Shown here: piece after piece, positions 38,601 to 52,089 of the stretch
Layout of the letters: each line of letters opens with the position of its first letter
Numbering within the stretch: position 1 is the stretch's first letter
DNA from: Brachypodius melanocephalos
Taxonomy: Eukaryota > Chordata > Aves > Passeriformes > Pycnonotidae
Direction: 5' to 3'
NCBI GenBank assembly: GCA_013398615.1
Contig: VZSR01003371.1
Coordinates: 9,030,197-9,094,196 of the forward strand
Length of the DNA: 64,000 nucleotides
The notes under the pieces: generated by a model
What the model saw: only the letters and a program-made list of their open reading frames with translations
Told to the model about the DNA's origin: nothing
The model's database searches: none
Position numbers and translations under genes: made by a program

Positions 38601-41600
38601 TCAAGTAGCCACTGCATTCATATCTGTAAGTGAGGAAAAGGAAAACAGCTCCACAAGCTTCAGCACATTTGCTTTCCAAGGTCACCATGCTCACACTACT
38701 CATGGGCCTCCTTCAGGACTCCCTGCTCTAACTAAAACAGGGACGACATCCTAAGAGTTAAACGAGCAGAATTTTGGGGGAATAGGTGGTGTTAAATTCT
38801 TTAAATACAAAACATAATTTCTGCCATGTCTGTACATTAAAATGCAAAGCTTTCCATTAAATGTTTGGATTACTTATAGAAGATTGTTTAGACTTAATCC
38901 AGTAAAAGGGAATTAATCACCAGCACATATAGGTTGTGGACTATACGGGAGGGTATTTTTAGTCCTTGCATGGTCACCATGTTGCCTTGTATTGTTTAGT
39001 CCTTGGTCTGTTTGCCATGATGAGGACACACTGAAGGAACAATGCTGAACTCTTCATCAACTACATTGAACACCAACTAAATTTGTCACCTGAAATGCTG
39101 TAAAACCATGTAGCCAGATCCCAAAGAAACGAAAATAAATGGCAACCATCACTTGGAGCTCATTTTTGCACACAATTGTGTGCACTTCAGAATTCTGCCT
39201 AGAGTTCAGATATACAAATTTCCACTTAATCTGTGTCCAATTCATATTTCGTCACAGATAATATGTGTGCATTCACTAGACCATTCATATGTTTCCAACC
39301 CATAAACCTAAGATAAAAAATAATGTATGACCCTCAGCAACACAGGGACTTGCAACTAAGTTGCTAGCATGGCATTAATGGAGAAATAGAGCAACTTTGA
39401 GCAAGTTTGCTCACAGCAAAGTCATTTTTACATAGCTACATTTTTTTTTCAAAACTAGCTGTGTATAGCATACTGACTTTTTTTTTTTCACTACAAGCAG
39501 GCTTTATGTGAAGAGAAGGAGGCAGAGAAAAGAGCAGAGAAAACCAGAAACAGATCACAGGTCATTGTTAGAACAGGTTTTATTCTCAGATTTGAACAAA
39601 AGTGAGTATCAGCATCAATTTTAAAAGATTAGTTGTATCAGAGGGAGGCCTCAGAAGGCAGTAATTTTCCAGATACATCTTTCTATTTGTAAGACATCAA
39701 AGGACAAAGCCCAAGTTTTGTCTTTCTATTTTCACCTTTACTTTTATTTCCTTTTTAAGAAAAGGCTCTCAGTGACAATGCTAGAACATCAGAAAGATTG
39801 AGTCATAATAAAAATCTATATCTATATATGGGCATACATAATGATAATGTGCAAGGATATGACACTGACTTCATCCTTTAGGGTCTGAATCCCAAGAACA
39901 TTAATGTCTTTTTACTAATGGAATAGGGAGGAAGAAGGGAAAGCAGCATCAGAAAGCTAATAAGAAAGAAAATGAGTCAGCTTTATTCAGTAAAATTAAT
40001 TACATGAACACATCTAAATAATGCTACACAGAATGCCCAAGTAAGGCAGAAAATGCTGAGCTGTAGAAGACATACTTTTGATGAGGATTTCTTTGAGGCA
40101 AAAGTTTTCACGCAGAAGAGCATTTCCCTCTTTCACCATTACTGCTGCCTTACAAGGGGCTTTCCAAAAAAGGAAGTTTTCTTTGGGTGCTGTATTTGGA
40201 CAATGGTTTCTGCAGCAGGAGTTAGATGTCTTCTGCAAACTTCAAACACTCTGAACTCAGGGCACAAGCTCCTATCTCATATCCCCCAGAGTACTGGCTT
40301 TCACCTGACTCTCCACATATCACAGCAACTCTCCAAGGTTAACCTGAGCATCACTTGAAATTTTCTTCTTAAAATAATCAGGTATTCATAATGTATTCCA
40401 AACATCAAATATAATTTCCTACATAAAATATTCACATCAGATAGGTTTTCATTTGTAAGAAATGAATGCTATTTTAAAGGCCCTAAGTCTGCAGTATGTA
40501 ACTTTAAAGAATATAAACATTTTACAGTCTGACTAGTACTTATATTACTCTCAAAGCCTGTGACAAATGTATGATGAATCTGACAATCTTAACTTTTTAG
40601 AGCTATCGATCTAGAATTAATTTACAATTACTACAGATTTAATTATTTTCTAAGCAGTCAATGCTACAAAGTGACACATTATCTCACTGCAGAGACAACT
40701 TGGGTCAAATTAGAGTTGGATATTCAATTAGTTTGAGCTTCTTGATGTTTGTGTATGGTTTTTTCCACTCCTATCGAAGTCGTGAGTGTGTGACTTGCTT
40801 ATTTAACAGTATTGTGAGTGCACAAAGTAAGAAAAATATAGAGAAATAATTACAATTAAAAAAACCAAAATCACTAGCACATTATGGAGTAAGTAGGAAA
40901 GGAGAGAAACACTTGCAACCTGTTGTTTTTTTTTTTTTGCAGAACAAACAAACTACCTGGGCCTTCATAAAGGCAGAGGATATAAAATTCTTGAGCTAGA
41001 ACATTCAGACTTGAGGAGCTTATTAGACCCTTGAACCAGAACTATTCAGTTTGCAGCAATTTGAGCTAAGGCATCCTGAACTAAACTTGTAACTTCCACA
41101 ACACAATAGACTCACTTGACAATACATAACTCATGGTACAGAGAAGCATAATGAGGCAAACTCTTTGAAGAGATCACAGTTTCTCTGTACTAAACCTAAC
41201 CCTGTTTCATACTTGGAATAAAGCTATAAAATATAGTAATGCTTCTTGTAGAAAATTCAAAACAGTTTGATTAATTTTTTTTTTTTAATTTCATTAGGAA
41301 ATTCCTCTTTTCTTAAATAAAGATTAGTCAAAACAGTAATCTCTCCTGTTTTTCCAATAGCCAGGCATTTCCAAAGCAGGCCAGAGAGCCATTAAAGCAT
41401 TTTCAGATGGGCAGCAGGTGTATTGAATAACCTTCTTTGCCACTAAATGCAGCACTGGCAGTAACAGCAGTAGCCCTCTAATATTCACAAAGGAGAGGAG
41501 AAATCAGATTTTTAGCAAGAAAATGTCCCACACTCCCCTCAGTTATATCTTTTCTATCTGATCTATAAAATACATCTGCTAAAGATGGGAGATAATAATA

Positions 41601-44600
41601 TTCTTGTTTGGGGTAGAAGTGAATGGCAGCTCAAGTTTATGAGTGTCCACTGCTGCCCACCCCAGCCATGCCCATGGAGAATAACCTTCCTGCATGCAAG
41701 CACCACCTGCTGAGGGAAAAAAGGCCTCAAGTCAAAGATAAGAGTCAGGGATTTACTGCAATTTATGGGAAAGTCTTGTAGCACAATGAAAAATAAAATT
41801 TTACAGTGAACTAAAATGGTTTAGTCTGCATTTACTTCCATATTTTATTTTATAATATATTTGATTAACTTGGATAGCTTTGAATATTTAAATAGAAAAA
41901 ATGGATAAAATTTTGCACTGAAAATGGAGAAGGACATTATAAATCCTGTCAGGAAAGGCTATAGGGAAAGCAGAAAATGTGGCAGATGGAGAGGAAATAC
42001 TGCAAGGTTTAGGTACACGAGGAAGCTGTCCGAGTGTGAAAATCAAGCACATTATTTAGTTAATTATTCCACATACTAATCAAGGCAATGAAACAATTAA
42101 CTAAACTTCAAAGAGCCGGTACCCATACCTGTATAATTTGATTTAAAAAAAAAAAATTGGCGTATCAGTGAAATAAATATTTACACCCCTAAATGACTCT
42201 TCTTGCAGTTGGGCTTCAAAAACCAGACAAACAAAGAGTTACTGGTTTGCACTTCTAACAACTAAAAGAGGTTACTGAAGAAAGAGGAGCTTGATTTGCT
42301 TTGGGTTTCTTTGTTGCTGTTGTTAGATTTAGGGGGTTTTATGTTCCTTGGTGATAGTGGTGACGCTTTATTTGGGGCTTTTCTCTAGAAAAGCTTAGCC
42401 ACAGGACTAGATTTAACCAAAGGAATAAAAATGCAGCATATTAAGATTTGCACAAAGAGTTGAAGAAAGTGACTCAATTATCCATCCCTGCACATGCACT
42501 CCAACACCAAAGCACTTACAGGCCAACACAACCCTTTTGGAATTTTCATGGAGAATACAGGAGGCAGGGGCAAAAGCTTCCCCTGAACTCTAACAGACAA
42601 GGAATGAGATAAAAATCAATCAGATTTTGAATCATGCAGCTGATGTTTTGCAGCTCTTTTCCATTTTACTCCCATGTCTCAGATGCTGAATTTTCCACTG
42701 ACTTTGAGTCTCAGGCTTACTTCAAATACATGAACTGAGGCAAGAAATGAAACTGCACAGGAGATATTCTGTGCTTGGGGCTGCAAGAACAAAGACAACT
42801 GGTGAGTACATTCTGCATTCAAGCTTCCAAGAATCTAGATCTAATTTTTTTCTTCTCCCTTACTTGTATAGCAAAAATGACCCTCTCTGGCAAATCAGAA
42901 ACTCATTCTTAACAAAATGAGAAACACTGTAGAGAGCTGTTTTGCCTGTACATGTAGCTTTCCACACCACTGAGGCAGGCATTGTTTCCTAAACTTGCTT
43001 TTTATTGAGTTAATTAGAATAAATAGGTTTTTCGCTTTTTCCTCACCTCTTTGGTGCCAACAAGGACTTTAGGGAATTCCTAGCTGGGTTTTATCAATTA
43101 GTTGATCAATCACTTTCCTACTAGAGACACAAACATTGAAGAGATGATTGAAGTACAAGGTTATTTAGCCTTCATATATTCACTGGCAGCTACAAAACAA
43201 AGCAGCCAGCAAAGTGATTAAAGTGATTAAAAAGGGTCAAATAAACCATAAAGAACATTCTTAATTGTATTCATAATAAAGTTATCTTTACCACAGCTGT
43301 CAGAGCAGCTGAGGATGCTCCGAGATCTGCTGAGCACTAATGAGCAAGGGAATGAAGCACAAGACTCAAGAGTCAAAATCTGAAGAGGTGCGTGAGATGT
43401 ATGGAAAATACTATGGTAAACACATCCAATTCTGAAGGACGCAATTATGCTCAGGACATCAAGTCTGCAGTCTTCAGTCTCTGCATTTCAAATTCCAGAT
43501 TTTATCCCCAGTCCCTCTCTTGAGGCTAACAGCAACATGTGAGACACTTCTAATTGAAATAGATATTAAAGACATGTACTCAGGTACTGGAAACAACCCT
43601 GTTGGGAAGTTACAGGAGTACTTGCAAGATGAGCTTTCATGCGCACGTGAGCTACCCTGTGCCCTCGACTTTCAACTATCAGCCCCTGTTCTTATGCTTC
43701 TCTCTGCTTCCTAAAAAATATCTCAACAGATCTCCTTTGTCTGAGGAGATTTCCTCATCAGCCTCACAAATTCTCCTGCCCACACTGTTTGTCACCATGA
43801 CAGCACCCTGAGCCTACCTGAGCTCGCTGAACAATAGAGGAGATGAAAGGAAGAGCCATCAGAGCCCCATCATGAACAGAGCCAGTTCCAGAACAGCCAC
43901 ACCATCTGTCTTGGGTTCACACCAGGCATCCCTTCTGGGTGGTTGCTTTCCCTCTGCAGAATTTCCTAAATGTAAATCTAAACCTGTGAGGCTGCAAAGC
44001 TCTTTGCTGCCAAAACACCAAACACTGTTGAGGGCAGGAGTGGGTGCCAGAACAGCACATGGAAGATGCCATAGATAGCCAGTACAGTTTAACAAAACCC
44101 AAAACCACACCGCCTCAAACACTGGGGGAGTAGGGAGTCATAGTAATATTCTACTGCAGTTGTAACACAGAAGGGACAGCAAGCAGGAGATGTAGCATGT
44201 GGCAGAACAGCTCACACACCACATGGCCTGAACAAAAGGTTTTCACTGTACTACTGTGCAAATACCACTGAATATTGTTAAAAGTGTGTCATATTTGCAG
44301 AGACTGGCTGCTGGAATTTGCCAATGGCACTGAGTCTCTGTGCCGGCACAGCAGCACAGCTTTCCATGGGCTCTGCACCAGCTGATTTGTTCAGCTCCGC
44401 TGAGAAAAGTAAAGGAAGTCCTAGCAAAGACAAATATTTGCCTTCATACATTCACAAAATCAACTTCAAAACCTTCACTCGCAATCTGTTTCACATATCT
44501 AAATGAGAAACACTTTAAAAAAAATATGCTCAACATCAGACTGCAATATTTGTGATGACTTCACTGTGCTTACCTTGAACAAATCATCTTCATAAAACAA

Positions 44601-45279
44601 AATTCTATCTAAAAACTCAAGCACATATTTTACAGGAAAATTGAAAAGTCTGAAGAGTTATTTCTCCAAAACTTAAAATGATAGTTGGCATTAAAACTGA
44701 AAACAAACAAAAATATTAAGTTGTACGTTTTAACAAAATACAAGGGTGTCTTAACGAGCTTCTAAATTCCCAAGAAGTCATCATTACTCAGATGGATAAA
44801 AAACAGGCCATGAAAGTATCATGCTTAAAATGAGACATGGAACTAGCAATGAAAACAGAAAAGAAACTAGAACATATAAAATACACATGAAAATAAAAGT
44901 GAGCATATGGATGTATAAGGCTGAAGAAAGATAAGTGAAAGAGCATGAAAAGAATAATGGCAGGAAAGATACAGCAGATCTGCAAAAGATGAGTGGCAAA
45001 ATGACAAATGATGTAAAGTACATAAAGTACACAGAAATGCCCTTTTTTTACCCCATTCTGTATTCAGAATGAAACAGGAGGATGCATTCACCTCATGCAA
45101 AGATGGGGATGGAACAGGAAGTCTGCCATAGGCGATAAAGAAGGATGTTAAGCAATATCTGCTAAAATTAAACAATGTTCAAATCAGAAGCCTGGATAAC
45201 ACATACCCCTGAGTGCTAAAAGGGCATGCTGAGGAGCTTCCCTGAATTGCTAATATTATTTTTAAACAAACCTTTGAAA
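35697..45279. other. Long AT-rich non-coding stretch
   Basis: No gene or named repeat recognised. The segment at 43600-44120 is GC-richer with open frames on both strands but no domain. A 9-base tandem pair AAAGTGATT lies at 43211-43228. Confidence 0.55.
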
Positions 45280-46740
45280 AATGGGGAAATTCTAAAGAAA
45301 AAGAACTGCCAAAGGAGACCTAATATTTAAACAAGGATAAAAGAGATGGGCCACAGACCTCTAGAACATTTATTTAGCATTCAGTAAAAGGAGTGATTAA
45401 TTTGAAATTTCATCAACAAAGAATTAGAGGCTAAAAATCTAATTAGTGTCAATCAGTTAGTTTAATGGAAGGCTGGTCTTGTAAAACAAACCTATTGTCT
45501 TTTCGTGAAGAGATAACAGGTCTGCTTGACAAAGGCAATTGTATGCTATAGTGCACTTGATTTCTCCATGGCATTTGACTTAGTACAACATGACAACTCA
45601 ATTAAAAAATGATGATGTGGAATTAACAGAGTGTACTTCAGCTGGATTCAATTGTAGCATACTCACAGGTCTCAAAATGTTCTTGATACCAACAACCTCC
45701 TCCTCTAGTGGAACAACAAGGAATCAGTCTTCATCTGATGTTATTTTTATAAAAAATATAAAATGTCCTGTGTTCACAGTGGTAGGTAAGACAGCTTCTC
45801 AGGGTTAGGGAAGGAAATGGGGTGCCTGAGAAATAAACTGAGTTCCTGCCTACATGGAGAACCTAACAAAATTCATTTTATTAGAACCAAATACAAGACA
45901 AAGGAAGGGGAATTCAGAATGCAGTTTTTATGTGCCAAATGGGAAGTCCAGAATTGTACTTGACTTGCGTACTTAAGGAATTTAGTTTAGATGTTTGTCA
46001 AGGTTTTTAAAATAAGAGCCTATGTTTCCTACAGAATTACAGAAAAGAAATAGACACTTCCAGAATTGTATGGCTGAAAGTTATCAGTCACTGGCATGAG
46101 AAACATCACCCACTTTGGGAACCTGGAGAACAGCTCCAGTGGAAGTGAGACTAAAAAGAAAAAAAAAAAAAATTTAAAAAAAAAATTAAAAAAGAAGAAA
46201 GGAGTTCAGGAAAACCTCTTGAAATACTTTCTTAGTGAAAAGCATCTATTACATTTTTGGGGAAAAAATAACTATATAAAGCTTAGACAAACAGAAATCA
46301 TCTCCATTTTATATTATTTGTGAGCCCTCTGGCAGAATACCAGCATAACATCCACAATTTAAGAAACATGTGGATATACTGGAATACATTAAAAGGAGGG
46401 CCACAAAAATTACTCCAGTCTAGGAAACATGATTTATGATCTGAGACTTAAGAAGTGCAACATACTCGGATCATCAAAGAGAAGGTTATAAGCTGACTTC
46501 ATCATCACACAGGTATTTTCACACATAAAAGCTATCTGATAACAGGATGGAAATAGTTAATCGTGCAGACAATGGCATAGCTAACTTTCAGTCACTGGAT
46601 CTCATTAGCAAGTTAAACCTTGGAAGAAGCTTTTGATTACTTTCACAGCTGGGAAAATCAAATTTAAATATTTTACCAGGGGATTCTGCACTGCTTGAAG
46701 TCTTTAAAAGAAAATGATGCCATCCTTCTAGAATATATTT
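45280..46740 (+). mobile_element. Long, ancient CR1 LINE relic, sense
   Basis: A degraded CR1 running from the middle of ORF2 into the 3' untranslated region. At 45556-45594 the frame reads LDFSMAFDLVQHD, the first catalytic block of the reverse transcriptase, preceded by sequence resembling the CR1 lead-in (AAAACAAACCTATTGTCTTT). Near 46395-46500 come AGGAGGGCCACAAAAATTAC and ATCAAAGAGAAGGTTATAAG, the C-terminal coding part. At 46680-46740 come CTGCTTGAAGTCTTTAAAAG and ATGCCATCCTTCTAGAA, matching the CR1 3' untranslated region. The wording is closer to CR1 copies of turtles and crocodilians than to recent avian ones, so it probably predates birds. Many stops and indels; no function. Borders are approximate. 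Confidence 0.8.
46153..46200. repeat. A-rich tract inside the old CR1
   Basis: Several A-runs broken by TTT, TT and G. This is probably a later expansion or insertion tail within the CR1 relic. The 75-codon frame crossing it is a lysine-rich artefact. Confidence 0.85.
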
Positions 46741-46741
46741 C

Positions 46742-46756
46742 TTTTTTTTTTTTTTT
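46742..46756. repeat. Run of 15 T
   Basis: Lies at the point where similarity to the old CR1 ends. Confidence 0.95.
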
Positions 46757-48679
46757 CCTGCAAAAATTCTCTGCAGTAAGCATGCTTTGGACCGAACAGG
46801 AAAGATCATGCTTTGACTTTCAGGGGTAGAAAGGCTATAAGACTCCAAACCCTTTGCCTGCTCATTTCTCTTCATTCATAGGTTCTTACCTTCATTCAGA
46901 GTTTCCTTTCTCTGCAAAGAGTCAGGTTGAATTCTCTTCTCCATAAAGAAGATAATTTTACTGAAATAACATATGCTAGGGCTTTGAAAATTACCCACTG
47001 AGGTCAGAAACAAAGCTTTCTCCCTTCCATGCTGCTAACTAGACTTACTCCAAAGGCAGAAAAGAAAGAACTCCATTTAGCTTCTTCTACTTTATTAGAG
47101 ATTAAACACAATCAAAACTAGGAAAATGGTGCTACGAACTTTCTATTCTGATATAAGTATGAGAATAAATTCCCCGTCATTTCAAGAATATCATGGATTG
47201 GGAGGTTTTGTCATCTCTCCTGCTCTCTGAAATAGTCTCCAGAAGAAAAAAAGAGCTTTGATCTGAATAAAAGGGTATTTGAGTTTTTAAAAAAATCAAT
47301 CTTTTTTTAATGAAAAAAGAACTAAATTCTCTAGTGGTCCCTCTGGGCTTGAAACCCTGTGAAGAAAAGCTTGTATCTTCCACTGTTTTCATAGCGATTG
47401 TCAGCATGCCAAGATATGATGTGAAAACAGGTTACGAGTAGCCCTCATGGAGATCATAATTGCACCGAGATTATGACAATTACAAACAGAGAAAAAACAT
47501 CTAGAAAGATTGGATTACAGTGAGCACTTTGCATGGGATTTGAGAAACACATGGTATATGTGCTGTCAGTGAAACAAGCTGAGTACCCAGCCCAGGGAGT
47601 CACATTCCCGAAGCCACAATTGACCCTGAAGCCTCATGTTTCCTAAACGCACAAAACCTGTCACCAGGATTCTTTGTAGATGCCTAGAAAAAGCTCCTAG
47701 AAAAACCTCTGAGAGCAGCACATATGAACCTTATAGCAGAGCTAAAACCAGGATTTATGCCTCAACTAGACTGTCCATCTATTCTGTGTTCCAGAATATA
47801 TGGCACAAAGACTGCATTTTGTTCTTACCTGATTAGTCTTCACTGTTCAGGGCTAGACACAATCCTGTGATACACCAAAAAAAACCCTCAATGAAAACAC
47901 CAGGCAAAGAAAATCTTAGTCATTGCATGCAAAGAAATCTTTCAAAAGAAACAACAAAAAAAATTTGTGCCTTGTTTCTAAGACTAATAAACCATCGTTA
48001 TGAGCAAGAGTCACATATACAAGAAGTAGATAATGCCATTATTTGGTGGCTTCCAGAACCCTCTGCTTACTTAACAGGATGCTAATGCTCTGAATTACAG
48101 GGAGATATTCTTCATTACATCTGCACAAAAAAATTATACAGCATATTGATGGTCTCCATTATGACTGGATGTCCACAAGTCTTAGTTATAGTTTCTCATT
48201 GGTCCACAGTATCATATCACCCATCTGGCACCTTCTAATATTTTCACCATGCCACCAAGGTGTGCATAACAAGGTCTGAACTATGAAGTAATCCCAGCAT
48301 TTCAAACACCAAAAAGTTTCAAAGAAAGGAGGTAGCCTATTGCTAAGTACTTACTCCTAAAAAGCAGATCACCTAAGCTTGAGTGCCCTTTAAAAAAAAA
48401 GGCATAAGGATCCCCAAAGCCCTCCCTGGGCTGCCAGGCCCTGCTCTATGTGTCCCTGGTGAACATTGTGTAGCCAGGAAAACACTCCCAACTCCTCCAC
48501 TTCCTGAAATCACTGCACCAGAATTTAAGTGCAACATGCATATGGCTTCCTTCATTTACACCAGAATATGTCTTTCTTTTCCTCAAGTAAATAATTTCCT
48601 TAAGTTATCTTTATCATAGCTAGAAAACACAGCCCAGCTGCCATGGCCATTCTTCTCTCTCCAAGTGTTTGACTATGCC
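46757..48679. other. AT-rich non-coding stretch
   Basis: No gene or repeat recognised. Confidence 0.55.
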
Positions 48680-49402
48680 TCACACACAGTTACTTTCAGT
48701 CAATAAATGTTTGTATGGCAGAAAAAGACACTTGACTTCCTTATCTGTTTTGTCACCAAAAAACATAAGGCTTCTTGCAAAACTCACTGAGCCTTGATCT
48801 AGTCCTGTTTTAGGAAAAAAAATCAGGTGGGGAAAGGCAAAGAAGGAGCATGGACTTGGGCAGCAAAACCTTCCAAAAAGAAATAAAGTCATCTGTGTTA
48901 TTACTGTAAAGTGCCTATAGAGCTGCCAAGCAATTGTTGGTGCAAGAAAGGTTATTGTTAATATCACAACTGTTTCCAAGAGAATGCGTATTCCCAAGAC
49001 CAAATCTAATGCAACACCATCTAGACTTGTGTCTAGACAATATTCCTGACATTTTGCAGTACTTATCAGCACCACAGTGAAGTCTTGGCTGACAGGGGCT
49101 GTGGAAAGCAAACTGGGCAGGCAAGTCAGGCTGGAAACTTGAGGCTCCTGGGGTTTGTTCCAGGCAGGTTCTGTGTCCGTCTCTAGATCATCATGCTGTG
49201 GCTTTAGTATCTCTGGTGCCACAAGCTGACAGCCTTCCCTGACTGAGGTAGAAGGGAAACCAAAGCAAACAGCCAATTCACACAAACACTTTCCAAAATA
49301 AATTAATAAACAGAGCTTGTTGCACATACCATATATCCTTATACTTAGCAGCAACACATGGTGAGAATTTGCAGCTCCCATACATTGCAGATTCTTTAAG
49401 TC
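48680..49402 (-). other. Longest open frame in the window (233 codons), unidentified
   Basis: On the minus strand the frame is open from about 49402 to a TGA at 48680-48682, with the first ATG at 49379-49381. The predicted product has an acidic middle part, a long hydrophobic segment suited to a membrane helix (ILLETVVILTITFLAPTIAW, about residues 131-150) and a second hydrophobic, phenylalanine-rich stretch after it. A run this long is unusual for sequence of this composition. Against it: no recognised domain, no promoter or polyadenylation signal identified, and a shifted frame over part of it is also open. It could be a decayed exon of a multipass membrane protein or chance. Confidence 0.22.
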
Positions 49403-50132
49403 CTATTTAACATGAAGGGGGACAAAAGAAAACAAACCAACAAAAAACCTTCAGAACATCCAGATGTTGCTGCAAAGGCCAACATTGTTTCTCATTTCAC
49501 TGCATATGTTATTCCATCATCCAGAAGTTTCATAACACATTTTGTATTATCTTTTCAGGTCAGCAGTTTTTCAAGCTTAGTGGGCTCAGAGCCTTTAGCA
49601 CCTCTGCAATCTTTCCAGTTTGGCTTTCTCCAAAGATGGGCCACCATCCAAAAACCCAAGTTCTACCTTAGGGCTACTCTCCCATTCTGCATTTCCAGCC
49701 CTCATTTCTGATTCTGGCCCAAGGCAGGCCAAGTGAGAGGAAGAAAAAAGGTCAAGGTTTAAGTTAAATATTCAAAAGGCATTCTGTGATTTCTTTAAAG
49801 TTTAATTTAATTTTGCAATTTTCCTAAAGGAAGTTCATTTCAGACTTTTCTTGCAGGACAGGTAATTCACTCCAACACCTGTTAGAGAACAAAAGGACTG
49901 AGTCTCAGGAATGAATTCAGAGAACACCAGAGTCACTGCACTAGAAGTGAACTCTTTTGCAACACAATTTTGCCACCAGTTCCATCACAATGCACTATTA
50001 ATTCCCATGGGGCACAACTGCAGGTGTCCAACTCCCTGGCTGGCATTAGGATCGGCTGTCACACCTGCAGAGCAGGACACAGAAGGAGGAAGCTCCCAAT
50101 AAAATCATCCTGATCTTTCAAACAGCACTGAC
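49403..50132. other. Non-coding stretch
   Basis: Nothing recognised. Confidence 0.5.
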
Positions 50133-50292
50133 CTTTCCATCTTCAGCGCCTGCAGGAGGAGACATGAAAGATGCTCAGCCTTCTCCATAACCAGCTGTGT
50201 ATTTTTTGCCAGTGACATTACATAAGACAGACAATAGAACCCTTCTGGTTTTACCATGTGCTCAACTCCAACCCACGCCTTCAATGGCCATT
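50133..50292 (-). other. Exon candidate with strong acceptor
   Basis: Read on the minus strand, the 160 bases follow TTTCTCCCTGCAG (ending at 50293), a near-ideal splice acceptor, and end before GTCAGT (from 50132), an acceptable donor. One frame is open throughout, entering in phase 1 and leaving in phase 2, and encodes EHMVKPEGFYCLSYVMSLAK in its middle. A second possible acceptor (CTCCTCCTGCAG) lies inside. The protein is not recognised. It could be a coding exon, a non-coding RNA exon or a pseudoexon, since such site pairs also arise by chance in introns. Confidence 0.25.
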
Positions 50293-51973
50293 CTGCAGGG
50301 AGAAACAAATGCATGGGCAATCTCTAATGATTAGTGCAATCTACTTGTCCATTTCCTACTATTATGAGATCAAACAGAAACCTCAGCCTGGATGCATTAC
50401 AGTCTCATTAAGCCTTAAAGCCAGAATGGAACAAACCATTGCTCACAAATTCATTTACTCTTGAAATTCAAGCCAGTCAGGACAGGAAGGACAAGAAAAT
50501 AACAGCCTTTTGTAGTGAGTAAATTACAGACAAATGGGTTTACAGGGCAGATGATCTCAGTTTTTAAATCTAGACTCAACTAAAACAACTCCACTAGAAA
50601 AAGAGGTTTCATATTTTCCTTTAATGCGTGGAGCATACATTTGCTGATGTACACAAGTAAACTTAAATGCGTTATTATAAGGTTAGAATAAATAAGGCCA
50701 CAGCCTCCTCAAGCCCTCCCCTGCCTACAAACCAAGTAAGCACAAAAATGACATTTAGGAAAGAATGCAAACTAAGCAAGTAACTGCATTTAATAATTAC
50801 ATAGACCAGTAGGAAACTGCACAAGAGAACACGATTTAGAAGGATATCTTGAATAGCCTACTCCCATTTGGATTTTGTTGAGCAGACTGTATAAAATCTA
50901 ATACTGAATTTATTATATTAGTATAAGAATGTTTAGACAGTTCTGCAAGCTTGGGTCAGTCTCAGGAGGCGAGCCACTCATCATCCACAACAAACAAAAA
51001 TACAGCTAATATTTCCACCACAAGCATTGTTTTTTCAAATCAAAAGAGCCAAAAGATGCAAACTATTAGAAAGTGCTGCTAGTGAATGAATGTTATTCTA
51101 TTCCACCTCTTCCCATTCAGCATTGGGAAGTAAGAATATTCAAGTACCACTGCATGAGATCAGTAACAAACGAGAAGTTAAAATCTCTCCTGAGGCATCA
51201 TTTTAAATTAATAACGTATATTGTATTAATGCATGATGTCCTAATACATGATTAAGTACAAACATGGTGCTTTGTCTTTAAATAAATTAATTTTAAACTT
51301 AATTTTTGTTCTATGAATAGAAGAAGAACTTACATATAATATATGCATATAAAATCTGGTTTTAAGTAATATTACCTGGTAAAGGATATGTATTAAAACT
51401 GGCATATGCTTTTTCAAGTTGACTTTTTTTAAACATTTGGAACAATTCACCTTTATAAGCATGGACTTATACTGTTAATGGGAATACAGCTAAAAATACT
51501 GGGGTATATAATTTTTCTGGGTTCTGCATTTGGGACTGCAGGCAGCATTTGCATGCAACTCACCAGCTGCCATAGAGAAGTGCTCTGTTCTCAACCTACA
51601 GCATCAGATTTGCTAGGTGAATGAAGGAAAAGAAGATTCTGCCCCAGATGTGCTTGAGAAAAAACCCTAGCCATGTGATCCTTACAGTTTTCAGGGAATT
51701 CAACAGCATGAATTCAACTGCTTCTTCTCAATCTAGGGAATTTTTGCATGTTTTAAAACATATGTATTTGTGAATTCATACTTGTATTTTAAAAATGCAG
51801 CTTTACATCAGCACCTGATAATTTCAGATGTTACACATCTTCAGTTACATTCTTTGGGTTAGTATAGACGCTGCTTTTCCATATTTAAATTGGCTTGAGA
51901 AAAGACAATTTAAACTCACTGTAGGATTTGCTTTGTTCCTAAGTGTTCTCTACTGATTGCCCTAAAATCCCTC
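50293..51973. other. AT-rich non-coding stretch
   Basis: Nothing recognised. Confidence 0.55.
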
Positions 51974-52089
51974 ATGTTCCTGTTTTGTTGTTTGGTTTAT
52001 TTCCTTCTGATGCTACACAGGGATCTTGAATCATTTTTCAATCAGCCTCTTATAGGGGAAAAAATAAGTGGAGGGGAACTCCACATGCC

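Noticed and set aside
43859..44122. Overlapping open frames on both strands
   Set aside because: Three overlapping frames in one GC-richer block show low stop density rather than a gene.
46096..46323. Lysine-rich 75-codon frame
   Set aside because: It is the translation of an A-rich tract inside the old CR1 relic.
46588..46875. 95-codon minus-strand frame
   Set aside because: It is antisense to the CR1 3' region and includes a poly-lysine artefact from the T-run.
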